A stretch of 39,698 nucleotides of DNA from Actinocrinis sp046724665 (GCA_046724665.1 JBKOWZ010000191.1:1-39698); one strand, 5' to 3'; counted from the stretch's first letter, positions 29,465 through 38,177 are shown. Notes: generated from the letters alone by a model not told the origin. Numbers and translations: made by a program.

Positions 29465-30036
29465 GTGCCGCGGCGAGAACGGTGCCGACCGAAACCATGC
29501 CGACCAAAGCCATGCCGCCGAATACCGCGCTGCGGCCGATGCGCTGGTGGGACATCCCGTCGGTGACCGTCCTGGAGCATGTGACGTTTCCCCAGGACGC
29601 ATGGTCGGTCGGCATGTTCTGGTCCGAACTGGCCGAGGTGGCGACGCGTTGCTACCTGGTGGCCGAGGAGTACGGCGCGGACGCGACGCACCCCGACCGC
29701 CAGGGCCCGCGAATCGTCGGCTACGCCGGGCTGCTGATCGGCGTCGGCGAGGCCGAGGTGCTGACCCTCGCGGTCGATCCGACCCGGGAGCGCTACGGGC
29801 TCGGCTCCGCGTTGCTCACCGAGTTGTTGAGGGAAGCCGCACGCAGGCTGTGCGACGACGTCGTCCTCGAGGTGCGCGAGGACAACACGAAGGCGCAGTC
29901 GCTTTACCGTAGGTTCGGATTCGTGCAGATAGGCACGCGCCCCCGCTACTACCAGCCGGCGAATGTGGACGCGTGGGTGATGCGCTCGTCCGGCATCATC
30001 GATCGATTCGGAGAAGGTGAAGGCGAAGGTGACTGA
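29461..30036 (+). CDS. rimI: Ribosomal-protein-alanine N-acetyltransferase (RimI-like GNAT)
   Basis: The 191-residue GNAT protein has acetyl-CoA loop ERYGLGSALLTELLREA preceded by EVLTLAVDP, and the C-terminal motif EVREDNTKAQSLYRRFGFV and RPRYYQP, typical of RimI. In other bacteria RimI acetylates the N-terminus of S18. The first 20 residues (SAAARTVPTETMPTKAMPP) are not conserved, so ATG 29497 or 29512 are alternatives. GTG 29461 overlaps the tsaB stop. The tail EGEGEGD is encoded by a GAAGG repeat that also supplies the tsaD ribosome binding site. Confidence 0.9.
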   Translation: MSAAARTVPTETMPTKAMPPNTALRPMRWWDIPSVTVLEHVTFPQDAWSVGMFWSELAEVATRCYLVAEEYGADATHPDRQGPRIVGYAGLLIGVGEAEVLTLAVDPTRERYGLGSALLTELLREAARRLCDDVVLEVREDNTKAQSLYRRFGFVQIGTRPRYYQPANVDAWVMRSSGIIDRFGEGEGEGD

Positions 30037-31132
30037 CCGCGTGACGGGAGCGGCGACGACGAGCGGGACGACCGGGGCGACCAGGGTGCGCGGACCCGAG
30101 GACGCGCCGATCGTCCTCGGCTTCGAGACCTCCTGCGACGAGACCGGCGTCGGCATCGTGCGCGGCACCGAGCTGCTCGCCGACGCGGTGGCCACCAGCG
30201 TGGACGAGCACGCGCGCTTCGGTGGCGTCGTCCCCGAGGTCGCCTCGCGCGCGCACCTTGAGGCGATGGTGCCGACCGTGCACCGCGCGCTGGAGACCGC
30301 CGGACTCAAGCTCTCCGACATCGACGCGATCGCGGTTACGGCCGGGCCCGGCCTGGCCGGGGCGCTCCTGGTCGGCGTCGCGGCGGCGAAGGGCTACGCG
30401 CTCGCGCTGGACAAGCCGCTGTACGGCGTGAACCACCTGGCCGCACACGTCTGCGTAGACCAGCTTGAGCACGGCCCGCTGCCCGAGCCGTGCATGGCGC
30501 TGCTGGTCTCCGGCGGGCACTCCTCGCTGCTGCTCGTCCCAGACGTCACCTCCGACATCAGGCCACTGGGCAGCACCGTGGACGACGCGGCCGGTGAGGC
30601 GTTCGACAAGGTCGCGCGGGTGCTCGGACTCGGATTCCCCGGCGGCCCGCTGATCGACCGCGCGGCGAACGACGGCGACAAGGCGGCGATCGCCTTCCCG
30701 CGCGGACTGACCGGCCCGAACGACCCGCCGTTCGACTTCTCCTTCTCCGGCCTGAAGACCGCGGTGGCCCGCTGGGTCGAGGCGCGCGAGCGCTCCGGCG
30801 AGCCGGTGCCGGTGGCGGACGTGGCGGCGTCGTTCCAGGAGGCGGTGGTGGACGTGCTGACGCGAAAGGCGATCCGCGCCTGCAAGCAGAACGGGGTGGA
30901 TCACCTGCTGATCGGCGGCGGTGTGGCGGCGAACTCGCGGCTGCGTGCGCTGGCTGAACAGAGGGCCACCGACGCAGGCATCCGGGTGCGCGTGCCGAGG
31001 CCGAAGCTGTGCACCGACAACGGCGCGATGGTCGCCGCACTCGGCTCGGAACTGGTCGCGCGAGGCGTGCGGCCGTCGCCGCTGGAACTGCCCGCCGACT
31101 CGTCGATGCTGATCACCGAGGTGTTGGTGTAG
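30029..31132 (+). CDS. tsaD: tRNA N6-threonylcarbamoyladenosine transferase TsaD
   Basis: TsaD transfers the threonylcarbamoyl group to A37 of tRNA. From GTG 30029 the protein has 367 residues. ETSCDETGVG (33-42) and the iron/zinc ligands His136 and His140 in GVNHLAAHV are present. SGGHSSLLLV, FSFSGLKTAV, IGGGVAANSRLR and CTDNGAMVA complete the ASKHA fold. The first 27 residues are a Thr/Gly-rich extension. GTG 30017 and GTG 30041 are other in-frame starts. The overlap with rimI and the GAAGG repeat upstream favour 30029. Confidence 0.95.
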   Translation: MTDRVTGAATTSGTTGATRVRGPEDAPIVLGFETSCDETGVGIVRGTELLADAVATSVDEHARFGGVVPEVASRAHLEAMVPTVHRALETAGLKLSDIDAIAVTAGPGLAGALLVGVAAAKGYALALDKPLYGVNHLAAHVCVDQLEHGPLPEPCMALLVSGGHSSLLLVPDVTSDIRPLGSTVDDAAGEAFDKVARVLGLGFPGGPLIDRAANDGDKAAIAFPRGLTGPNDPPFDFSFSGLKTAVARWVEARERSGEPVPVADVAASFQEAVVDVLTRKAIRACKQNGVDHLLIGGGVAANSRLRALAEQRATDAGIRVRVPRPKLCTDNGAMVAALGSELVARGVRPSPLELPADSSMLITEVLV

Positions 31133-31142
31133 CGAGCGAGGA

Positions 31143-31406
31143 ATGCGGGGGCGAGTGCGCGTGCGAGTGTTGATGTGGGAGGCGAAGGGCGACGCGGACG
31201 GTCTGCTCGCCTGGTGGCGCGACGAGGCGGCACCGAGCCTGCCGAAGGGCGTCGGCGTCGAGCTGTTCCGGTCGGCGGATCGCGTCGTCGCGCTGATACG
31301 TCCCGCGCCGACCGGATTGAGTCTGCCCGAGCCGCCGGGTCGCCTGACTGCACGGCCGCCGCACACGTGGCCGTTCGAGACGGTACCCGTGACTGAGTCT
31401 GGCTGA
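31143..31406 (+). CDS. Small conserved-looking protein downstream of tsaD
   Basis: The 87-residue reading frame (MRGRVRVRVLMWEAKGDADG...) follows tsaD by ten bases. The central part has LLAWWRDEAAPSL, GVELFRSADRVVALIRP and ARPPHTWPFETVPV, which look like a small ferredoxin-fold-type protein. Small proteins of similar size follow tsaD in streptomycetes as I recall, but I know no function. GTG 31155 or 31161 may be the true start. The stop falls in a tandem repeat of TGAGTCTG. Confidence 0.65.
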   Translation: MRGRVRVRVLMWEAKGDADGLLAWWRDEAAPSLPKGVGVELFRSADRVVALIRPAPTGLSLPEPPGRLTARPPHTWPFETVPVTESG

Positions 31407-31427
31407 GTCTGCGCGCGTGGGCGCTAG

Positions 31428-31838
31428 TCAGTGCAGAGTGCCTAGGGCATCGAGGGCGGCTTGGAGTGACCGGGCGTAGCCGCGCGAGGTGTACGTCGCG
31501 CCGGAGACGATGTCGATGTCGGCGCCCTGCTTCGACAGCGCCTCGGAGCGCAGTATGACCGCCGCCGCGCTCGATCCGCTCCACGAGTGCGGGTTGTCGT
31601 GCGGCAACTGAAGCGCTGTCACGTCAACGATTCGGCCGCCGACGACCGTGACCCGCACCTGGACGATCCCGTGCGCCAGCGCGACCTGTGGACCGGTCGC
31701 GGTACGCGTCTGGCCTTGCGTGACGACGGTGACCGACATCGCCGCGTTGCGCGTGCGCGAGCCGCCCTTCGTCGCTAGCAGGCCGAGCATGGCGAGCAGC
31801 GTCGCGGTGACCACCAGGGCCGTACGGCGCAGACTCAT
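31428..31838 (-). CDS. Membrane-anchored FMN-binding domain protein
   Basis: The 136-residue protein has an N-terminal hydrophobic helix (about 7-23) and then an FMN_bind domain: HGIVQVRVTVVGGRIVDVTA, LRSEALSKQGADIDIVSGAT and YTSRGYARSLQAALD. The SGAT motif at 112-115 is where FMN is covalently attached through the Thr in NqrC-like and related proteins. It is probably an exported electron carrier. AAGGAG lies about seven bases upstream of the ATG on the minus strand. It is convergent with the tsaD group. Confidence 0.87.
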   Translation of the reverse strand: MSLRRTALVVTATLLAMLGLLATKGGSRTRNAAMSVTVVTQGQTRTATGPQVALAHGIVQVRVTVVGGRIVDVTALQLPHDNPHSWSGSSAAAVILRSEALSKQGADIDIVSGATYTSRGYARSLQAALDALGTLH

Positions 31839-32043
31839 CGAACGCTCCTTCGGCGCTAGGGCTAGGCGCTCGGTACTCGGCGCTCCTTCGATGCGCTTTT
31901 CGACGCCCTACTTGCTCGCGCGCTACCTGACGAGACAGCTGAAATGTCGTCACGAGTTGACCGGGTACCGGGCCCATCCCGCAACAGCTGTTCGCATTCC
32001 TTCACGTTCCTTGGCGGGGTTTTTGCAAATTTGGTTAAGCCTC
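31839..32043. other. Divergent gap, FMN-binding protein to ROK operon
   Basis: No gene is seen here. The decamer CGCTCCTTCG appears twice (about 31843 and 31881), in the second case near the ROK side. AACAGCTGTT (31983-31992) is a perfect 10-bp palindrome. CAAATTTG (about 32026-32033) is a perfect 8-bp palindrome in an AT-rich patch before the promoter. These may be regulatory sites for either gene. Confidence 0.35.
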
Positions 32044-32072
32044 TTGACGAGGTGTCCCGTTACCTCTACCGT
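32044..32072 (+). promoter_or_regulatory. Promoter of the ROK sugar operon
   Basis: TTGACG (32044-32049) and TACCGT (32067-32072) are separated by exactly 17 bases. This is the best consensus housekeeping promoter in the window. The start would be near 32079, followed at once by a palindromic operator, with the ROK gene 50 bases beyond. Confidence 0.68.
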
Positions 32073-32083
32073 GCAGCCATCGG

Positions 32084-32100
32084 TAAGGAAACTTTACTTA
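32084..32100. promoter_or_regulatory. Palindromic operator after the ROK promoter
   Basis: TAAGGAAACTTTACTTA is a 17-bp palindrome with a central C and seven of eight pairs matching (TAAG/CTTA and AAA/TTT arms). It would lie at about +5 to +22 of the transcript. AT-rich GGAAACTTT-type palindromes resemble operators of ROK regulators in Actinobacteria, so autoregulation by the gene just downstream is the natural inference. Confidence 0.6.
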
Positions 32101-32129
32101 TCTATCGCGAGCCGGCAGGGAGGCGGGAG

Positions 32130-33614
32130 ATGGACCACGAACCGGTAGGCCCTCCGGGCACGCCCAGCCTGCTGCGCGCTATCAATGACCGCACAGCGCT
32201 GCGCCTACTCGCCGACCGGGGGCCGCTCTCGCGTACCCAGCTCGGCGCGCTCGCTGGCCTGTCAAAGCCGACCGCCTCCCAGCTGATGGACCGTCTTGAG
32301 GCTGCCGGGCTGGTTGAGCCGGTGCTCGAACCGGACACCGCCCCACCGCACGCATCCGCGCAACCTGTCTCAGCGCAGCCCGTCTCCGCACCGCCTGCCG
32401 CTGCACCGCACAGCTCCGTACCGCCTGCCTCGGTACAGCCCGCCGCCGCACCCCACGTCACCCCGCCGCCCGCCTCCGCTCCCGCTGCCGGATCGGGCGC
32501 GCCGGGCCGTATCGCGCGCCGCTATCGCCTACGCGGCGCGGCTGCGCACGTCGCAGGGCTCGATGTCACCGCGGCCCGGATCATCGCCCGGGTCTGCGAC
32601 CTGGCCGGGCACGTCGTCGGTGAGGCCACGCTGTCGACGCCGGGCCGCTCCGCTTCCGGCACCGCTGTGGACCGGGTGCGCGACGCGCTGACGGCGGCCT
32701 GCGCGCCCGCCGGACTGGAGCCCCGAGCGCTGCACCACGCCGTCATCGGCATCGGCGGCGCGATCGACCCGGGCACCGGGCGGCTCGGCTTCGCCCGGCA
32801 CCTGCCGGGCTGGCACGAGCCCGACCTGCTCACCCGGCTGCGCACCGAGCTCACGCCGCCGGACGCGCCAAATCCGCGCATCGACGTCGAGAACGACGTG
32901 AACCTCGCCGCCGTCGCCGAACAGGCGGTCGGCGCGGCCGCACCCGGGGGACCCGGCGATCCGCACCCCGGCGCGCGCGACTTCGTCGTGCTCTGGATCG
33001 CCGACGGCATCGGCGCGGCGGTCGTCATCGACGGGCGCCTGCACCGCGGCGCCACCGGGGGCGCGGGCGAGGTCGGCTACATGCCCGTGCCGGGCGCGCC
33101 GTTCGTGCGCAGCATCGGCCGCGGCACCACCGGCGGCTTCCAGGCGCTGGCGGGAGGCCCCGCCGTGCTGAAACTGGCCCGTCGGCACGGTTTCACCGGC
33201 GCCGAACCGCAGATCGCCGTCGCACGCGCGGTCGAGGGGCTGGCCCAGGCGTCCACACCCACACCCACACCCACGTCCACCCGCCCCGGCCAGCCTGACG
33301 ACGCGGCGTCGGCGCAGACGGCTGCCCGGCGCCTCCTGACCGAGCTGGCCGACCGACTGGCCACCGGCCTGGCCCCGATCGTCGCGGTGCTCGACCCGGA
33401 GCTGATCGTGCTCACCGGCGCGATCCTGCGTGCCGGGGCGGCACCGCTGCGCGAACTGATCGCCGAGGCCCTGCACGGCATGGCGATCCCCAGACCCCGC
33501 CTGGTCCCGTCCGCCGTGGCGGACAACCCCGTGCTCGCCGGGGCGATCCAGGCGGCCCTGGCGGCGACCCGGGAGGCGGTGTTCTCAAGCACCGTGTCCC
33601 AGGCGTCCGCCTGA
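32130..33614 (+). CDS. ROK family transcriptional regulator with Pro/Ala-rich linker
   Basis: The 494-residue protein has an N-terminal winged helix (about 15-66: LRLLADRGPLSRTQLGALAG, LSKPTASQLMDRLE) and a ROK sugar-kinase-like domain from about 135 (GLDVTAARI, GIGGAIDPGTG, VENDVNLAAVAE, TGGAGEVGYMPV). Between them lies a Pro/Ala/Ser/His-rich linker of about 60 residues (68-126). A second insert of PTPTPT type is at 374-396. The zinc motif CxCGxxGC of ROK kinases is absent. It probably controls the downstream transporter genes and senses their sugar. ATG 32130 follows GGGAGG. An upstream open frame is not coding. Confidence 0.92.
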   Translation: MDHEPVGPPGTPSLLRAINDRTALRLLADRGPLSRTQLGALAGLSKPTASQLMDRLEAAGLVEPVLEPDTAPPHASAQPVSAQPVSAPPAAAPHSSVPPASVQPAAAPHVTPPPASAPAAGSGAPGRIARRYRLRGAAAHVAGLDVTAARIIARVCDLAGHVVGEATLSTPGRSASGTAVDRVRDALTAACAPAGLEPRALHHAVIGIGGAIDPGTGRLGFARHLPGWHEPDLLTRLRTELTPPDAPNPRIDVENDVNLAAVAEQAVGAAAPGGPGDPHPGARDFVVLWIADGIGAAVVIDGRLHRGATGGAGEVGYMPVPGAPFVRSIGRGTTGGFQALAGGPAVLKLARRHGFTGAEPQIAVARAVEGLAQASTPTPTPTSTRPGQPDDAASAQTAARRLLTELADRLATGLAPIVAVLDPELIVLTGAILRAGAAPLRELIAEALHGMAIPRPRLVPSAVADNPVLAGAIQAALAATREAVFSSTVSQASA

Positions 33615-33673
33615 ACGGCCCGCACAGCCTCCTCGTCCCAATCCGCCCTCGCCCCCGCGAAGGAGTCCACGCC

Positions 33674-35089
33674 ATGTGGCCACTGCTACGCATGACAGGC
33701 CCCTCAGTCGCAATACCAGCGATATCAGTCGTCCTCACCGCCGCCGCCTGCACCGGCAACACCGCCGCCGCGCCGCAGAAGATCACCGCCGTTGACGCCT
33801 ACCCCGCCGGCAAGCCGGACGTCACCATCAGCCTCTGGGACGGCTTCTCGCAGGGCTCGGAGAACGACGCCTTCAACGCGATGATCGCGAACTTCGAGAA
33901 GGCGCACCCGAACATCCACGTCAAGGTGACCGGCAACATCAACGACACCCAGATCCAGCAGGGCATCAAGGTCGGAGGGGCGCAGTCCCCTGACGTCGCC
34001 GTCTCCTTCACCACCGACGACGTCGGCACCTACTGCTCCACCGGCGAGTGGATCGATCTCAAGCAGGACTTGGCCGCCGCGCAGATCGACGTCGCCAAGA
34101 CCTTCCCCGCGCCGCTGATCGCGTACACGCAGTACCAGGGCAAGCAGTGCGCGCTGCCGCTGGAGAACGACGCATACGGCCTCTACTACAACAAGACCCT
34201 CTTCGCCCAGGCCGGCATCACCACCCCGCCGAAGACCCTGTCCGAGTTGCAGGCCGACGCGCTCAAGCTCACGGTGAAGAACCCTGACGGTTCCTTCAAG
34301 CAGATCGGCTTCTTCCCGAGCTTCGCCTACTTCGAGGAGGTGCCGGGCCACTTCACCTCGACCTTCCACCTCAAGTGGCAGGGCCCGACGCACAGTTCCC
34401 AGCTGGCGAGCGACCCCGGCTTCACCGGGATGCTCCAGTGGCAGAAGGGCTTCGCGGACGCGGTCCTGAACCAGGCCCCGAAGTCCTCGGCCAAGCAGCT
34501 GACCGACTTCATGAACAAGTCGATGGGCGCGGGCGAGTTCACCGAGGGGCAGAACCCGTTCGAGACCGGCGTCACCGCGATGGCCCTGGACGGCGAGTGG
34601 CGCAACGCCAACCTCAAGTCCGAGACGCCGAACCTGTCCTACGGCACCGCGCCCTTCCCGGTTCAGGACTCTGACGCCGCGTCGTACGGCGGCGGCTACC
34701 TGTCCGGCACCGTGATCGGCATCTCCTCGCGCAGCGCGCACCAGGACGCCGACTGGGAACTGGTGAAGTATCTGACCACGAACACGGACTCGCTGGTCGC
34801 CTTCGCCAACGCGATCTACAACGTGCCGAGCACGTTCGCCGCACTGGCCTCGCCCAAGCTCACCCAGGACGCGAACTTCCAGACCTTCGTGAAGATCTCC
34901 GGCGACCCGCACTCCTCCACCACCCCGGCCTCGCCCAACGGCGGCCAGTACCAGCAGACCGCGCAGACCTGGGTCGCCACCTGGGAAGCAGGCCACGTCT
35001 CCGCCGCGGATCTGCCCTCCGCGCTGGCCGCGCTCGACGCGCAGATCGACAAGGACACCGCGGCCGGCGTGCGGCCGAGCGGCAGCTGA
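33674..35089 (+). CDS. Sugar ABC transporter substrate-binding lipoprotein
   Basis: The 471-residue protein has a short signal ending in VLTAAAC, with the lipid-modified Cys at residue 26, then a family 1 binding protein (ISLWDGFSQGSENDAFNAMI, NFEKAHPNIHVKV, GLYYNKTLFAQAGI, AMALDGEWRNANL). It captures a sugar or oligosaccharide outside the membrane. AAGGAG lies about ten bases upstream of ATG 33674, 59 bases after the ROK gene, so both are probably in one operon. No ATPase gene accompanies it, so a shared MsiK-like ATPase is likely. Confidence 0.93.
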   Translation: MWPLLRMTGPSVAIPAISVVLTAAACTGNTAAAPQKITAVDAYPAGKPDVTISLWDGFSQGSENDAFNAMIANFEKAHPNIHVKVTGNINDTQIQQGIKVGGAQSPDVAVSFTTDDVGTYCSTGEWIDLKQDLAAAQIDVAKTFPAPLIAYTQYQGKQCALPLENDAYGLYYNKTLFAQAGITTPPKTLSELQADALKLTVKNPDGSFKQIGFFPSFAYFEEVPGHFTSTFHLKWQGPTHSSQLASDPGFTGMLQWQKGFADAVLNQAPKSSAKQLTDFMNKSMGAGEFTEGQNPFETGVTAMALDGEWRNANLKSETPNLSYGTAPFPVQDSDAASYGGGYLSGTVIGISSRSAHQDADWELVKYLTTNTDSLVAFANAIYNVPSTFAALASPKLTQDANFQTFVKISGDPHSSTTPASPNGGQYQQTAQTWVATWEAGHVSAADLPSALAALDAQIDKDTAAGVRPSGS

Positions 35090-35102
35090 GCCGGCCGAGT
35101 CG

Positions 35103-36062
35103 ATGACGACGGATCAGCTGGTCACGCTCCCGGCGGCGCTGCGCGCCAAGCGCCGCCGGGAGCGCCTGACGACCCTCGGCTTCATGTCCCCCTGGCTGCT
35201 CGGCTTCAGCGTCTTCTTCGCCTATCCGCTGATCGCGGCCGTCTACTTCTCCTTCTTCTACTACGACCAGTTCAACCCGCCGGTCTGGGTGGGCCTGAAG
35301 AACTGGGACTACATCCTGTTCAACTTCCCGGACTTCGTCACCGGCCTGAAGAACACGCTCTGGCTCGTCGTGGTCATGGTCGCCCTTCAGATCGTCTTCG
35401 GCCTCGGCGTCGCACTGCTGATCACCAAGATCAAGCGCGGCGGCAACATCTTCAGGACCCTGTTCTACCTTCCCTACCTCGCCCCGCCGGTCATCTCCAC
35501 CCTCGTATTCGTCTACCTCTTCGACGCCGGCGGGCCGATCGACTCGATCCTCGCCCACCTCGGCGTGCACAACCCGCCGCAGTGGTTCAACTCGCCGACC
35601 TGGTTCAAGCCCTCGCTGACCGTGCTGTCCCTGTGGGGCGTCGGCAACACCGTGGTGATCTTCTTCGCCGCGCTGCTCGACGTGCCGAAGGAACAGCTGG
35701 AGGCCGCGCAGATCGACGGCGCCGGGCCGGTCAAACGGTTCCGCTACGTCACGCTGCCGGCGATCCAGCCGGTCATCCTCTTCTCCGTGGTCACCGGCGT
35801 GATCTACACGATGCAGTACTACACGCAGGCGATCGTCGCCGGCGAGGTGGCCAGCGGACACGTGGCCACCGCGGGTACGACCCTCGACATCGGCTATCCG
35901 CTCGGCTCCAGCCTGACCGTGCCGCAGCTGATCTACCAGCAGGGCATCCTCAACGCGAACACCGGACCGGCCTGCGTGCTCTCGATCCTGCTGTTCGCGA
36001 TGACGATGCTGTTCACGCTCGTCCTGCTGCGCCGCCGCGGCGGATTGGTCGGTGAGGACTGA
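35103..36062 (+). CDS. Sugar ABC transporter permease, MalF-like
   Basis: The 319-residue protein has six membrane segments and the EAA loop EAAQIDGAGPVKRFRYVTLP, which docks the ATPase. LPYLAPPVISTLVFVYLF and NPPVWVGLKNW are typical of this family. It forms a heterodimeric channel with the next permease. It begins 13 bases after the binding-protein stop and ends at TGA 36060-36062, just before the second permease. Confidence 0.95.
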   Translation: MTTDQLVTLPAALRAKRRRERLTTLGFMSPWLLGFSVFFAYPLIAAVYFSFFYYDQFNPPVWVGLKNWDYILFNFPDFVTGLKNTLWLVVVMVALQIVFGLGVALLITKIKRGGNIFRTLFYLPYLAPPVISTLVFVYLFDAGGPIDSILAHLGVHNPPQWFNSPTWFKPSLTVLSLWGVGNTVVIFFAALLDVPKEQLEAAQIDGAGPVKRFRYVTLPAIQPVILFSVVTGVIYTMQYYTQAIVAGEVASGHVATAGTTLDIGYPLGSSLTVPQLIYQQGILNANTGPACVLSILLFAMTMLFTLVLLRRRGGLVGED

Positions 36063-36063
36063 G

Positions 36064-36921
36064 ATGGCCGGACCTCCAGCCCGCGCCGCCGCGCGCCGCC
36101 GCCGCGCCCTCGAGTGGATCGCGGTGCACTCGCTCGCGATCGCCGCCGCGGTGTTCTTCGCGGGGCCCTTCTTCTTTCTGCTGGTCACCTCGGTGATGCC
36201 GGACAACCAGGCCCTCTCCGGCGCGCTGTGGCCCTCGCACTGGCAGTGGTCGAACTTCCGCCAGGTCTGGGACCGCGCCGGATTCCTCACCTGGTACCGC
36301 AACACCCTGCTCTACGCGATACCGGTCACCGCGCTGACCGTCGTCTCCTCGGTCCCGGTGGCCTACGCGCTGGCCAAGTTCAGATTCCGGCTGCGCCGCG
36401 TCGCGATGGTCCTGGTGGTCTCCGCGATGATGATCCCGCCGCAGGTCACTGTCATGCCGATGTACATCCTGTGGACCAAGCAGTTCGGCCTCGGCGGCTC
36501 GCTGTGGCCGCTGATCGTGCCGACCGCGTTCGGCGACGCGTACTCGGTCTTCCTGCTGCGGCAGTTCCTGCTGACCGTGCCGAAGGAGTATCTCGACGCG
36601 GCGCGCGTGGACGGCTGCGGCGAGATCAGGACGCTGCTGCGCGTCGTCGTGCCGATGATCCGTCCGGCGATCGCCGCGGTGGCGCTGTTCCAGTTCTTCT
36701 ACGCCTGGAACGACTACTTCGGCCCGCAGGTCTACGTCGGCGCCTCGCCGGGCAACTGGACCCTCGCCCTCGGCCTCGAGACCTTCCACGCGGCGCACCA
36801 CGTGGACTGGAACCTGATGATGGCCGCCAACCTGATGGTCATCGCGCCGGTCGTGGTCGTGTTCTTCTTCGCCCAGAAGGCATTCGTCGAGGGCGTGACA
36901 CTGACAGGAGTAAAGGGCTGA
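36064..36921 (+). CDS. Sugar ABC transporter permease, MalG-like
   Basis: The 285-residue protein begins MAGPPARAAARRRRALEWIA and has about six membrane segments, with the EAA-type loop DAARVDGCGEIRTLLRVVVP. YALAKFRFRLRR and PPQVTVMPMYILW are family hallmarks. ATG 36064 follows GGTGAGG; GTG 36052 in frame would add four residues and overlap the first permease. Its stop overlaps the glycosidase start (TGATG at 36919-36923). Confidence 0.94.
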   Translation: MAGPPARAAARRRRALEWIAVHSLAIAAAVFFAGPFFFLLVTSVMPDNQALSGALWPSHWQWSNFRQVWDRAGFLTWYRNTLLYAIPVTALTVVSSVPVAYALAKFRFRLRRVAMVLVVSAMMIPPQVTVMPMYILWTKQFGLGGSLWPLIVPTAFGDAYSVFLLRQFLLTVPKEYLDAARVDGCGEIRTLLRVVVPMIRPAIAAVALFQFFYAWNDYFGPQVYVGASPGNWTLALGLETFHAAHHVDWNLMMAANLMVIAPVVVVFFFAQKAFVEGVTLTGVKG

Positions 36922-38177
36922 TGAAGCTCGCCATCATCGGGGGAGGCTCGACTTACACCCCCGAACTCGTTGACGGTTTCGCCCGGCTGCGCGCCGAGCT
37001 GCCGCTCTCCGAGCTCGCGCTGGTCGATCCGGACGCCGACCGCCTCAACGCGGTCGGCGCGGTATCGCGCCGCATCCTCGCCAAGCAGGCGCATCCCGCG
37101 CGCATCCTGACCACCTCGTCCCTCGACGAAGGCGTGGACGGCGCGGACGCAGTGCTCTTCCAACTGCGCATCGGCGGCCAGGCGGCGCGCAACGTGGACG
37201 AGACGCTGCCGCTGGAGTTCTGCTGCGTCGGACAGGAAACCACCGGCGCAGGCGGCCTCGCCAAGGCACTGCGCACCGTGCCGGTAGTCCTCGACCTCGC
37301 CGACCGGGTCCGCGCGCTCGCCCCCGAGGCCCGGATCGTCGATTTCACCAACCCGGTCGGCATCGTCACGCGCGCGCTGCTGGACGCCGGGCACGACGCG
37401 GTGGGCCTGTGCAACGTCGCGATCGGTTTCCAGCGCCTGTTCGCGGCCGAACTCGGCGTCGCTCCGGAGCGGGTCCAGCTCGACCACGTCGGCCTGAACC
37501 ACCTGACCTGGGAACGCGGGGTGAAGCTCGACGGCGAGCAGGTCCTTCCCTCGATCATCGACCAGCACGCCGACGAGATCGCCGAGGGGAATCAGATCCC
37601 TGTCTCCGTGATCCGCCGCCTGGGCATGGTCCCGTCCTACTATCTGCGCTACTACTACACGCACGACCAAGTCGTAGCGGAGGAGCGCAACGCGCCCACG
37701 CGCGCGTCCGAGGTATCAGCGATCGAGGAGGAGCTGCTCGAGCTCTACCGCGATCCGGCGGTGGACGAGAAGCCGGAACTGCTGTCCAAGCGCGGCGGGG
37801 CCTACTACTCGGAGGCCGCGGTGCAACTACTCGCCTCGCTGGTCGGCGGCAGGGCCGATGTGCAGGTGGTCAACCTGCGCAACAACGGCACGCTGCCGTT
37901 CCTGGACGACGACGCCGTCATCGAGGTTTCGGCCGAGGTGAGCGGATCAGGGATCGAACCCCTGCCCCAGGCGCCGCTGCCGCCTGCCCTGCGCGGGCTG
38001 ATCGCGCACGTGAGCGCGTACGAGGAGCTGGCCCTGGACGCGGCGGTACGCGGCGGCCGGGACCGGGTCTTCGACGCGCTTCTCGCGCACCCGCTGATCG
38101 GGCAGATCGACCTGGCCGACAAGCTCGCCGACGCGCTGGTCGCCGCCAACGCGCAGTACCTGCCGTGGGCGCGGTGA
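36921..38177 (+). CDS. GH4 family 6-phospho-beta-glucosidase-like enzyme
   Basis: The 418-residue protein is a family 4 glycoside hydrolase, which acts through NAD+ and Mn2+ by an oxidation-elimination route. GGGSTYTP (7-14) binds NAD+, DFTNPVGIVT (141-150) and GQETTGAGGL line the site. Metal ligands would be Cys164 (GLCNVAIG) and His194 (GLNHLTW), and the catalytic Tyr lies among Tyr240-246. Known members cleave 6-phosphorylated glucosides. Here it is paired with an ABC importer, so the phosphate must come from a kinase, perhaps the next gene. Confidence 0.92.
   Translation: MKLAIIGGGSTYTPELVDGFARLRAELPLSELALVDPDADRLNAVGAVSRRILAKQAHPARILTTSSLDEGVDGADAVLFQLRIGGQAARNVDETLPLEFCCVGQETTGAGGLAKALRTVPVVLDLADRVRALAPEARIVDFTNPVGIVTRALLDAGHDAVGLCNVAIGFQRLFAAELGVAPERVQLDHVGLNHLTWERGVKLDGEQVLPSIIDQHADEIAEGNQIPVSVIRRLGMVPSYYLRYYYTHDQVVAEERNAPTRASEVSAIEEELLELYRDPAVDEKPELLSKRGGAYYSEAAVQLLASLVGGRADVQVVNLRNNGTLPFLDDDAVIEVSAEVSGSGIEPLPQAPLPPALRGLIAHVSAYEELALDAAVRGGRDRVFDALLAHPLIGQIDLADKLADALVAANAQYLPWAR

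Noticed and set aside
31944..32129. Extended N-terminus for the ROK regulator
   Set aside because: It would translate the promoter and operator; ATG 32130 has a good ribosome binding site and gives the usual winged-helix start.
37948..37964. CAGGG...CCCTG stem with a GTTCGAT loop on the minus strand, like a tRNA T arm
   Set aside because: It lies in the GH4 reading frame, and no matching acceptor, D or anticodon arm is found upstream; chance resemblance.
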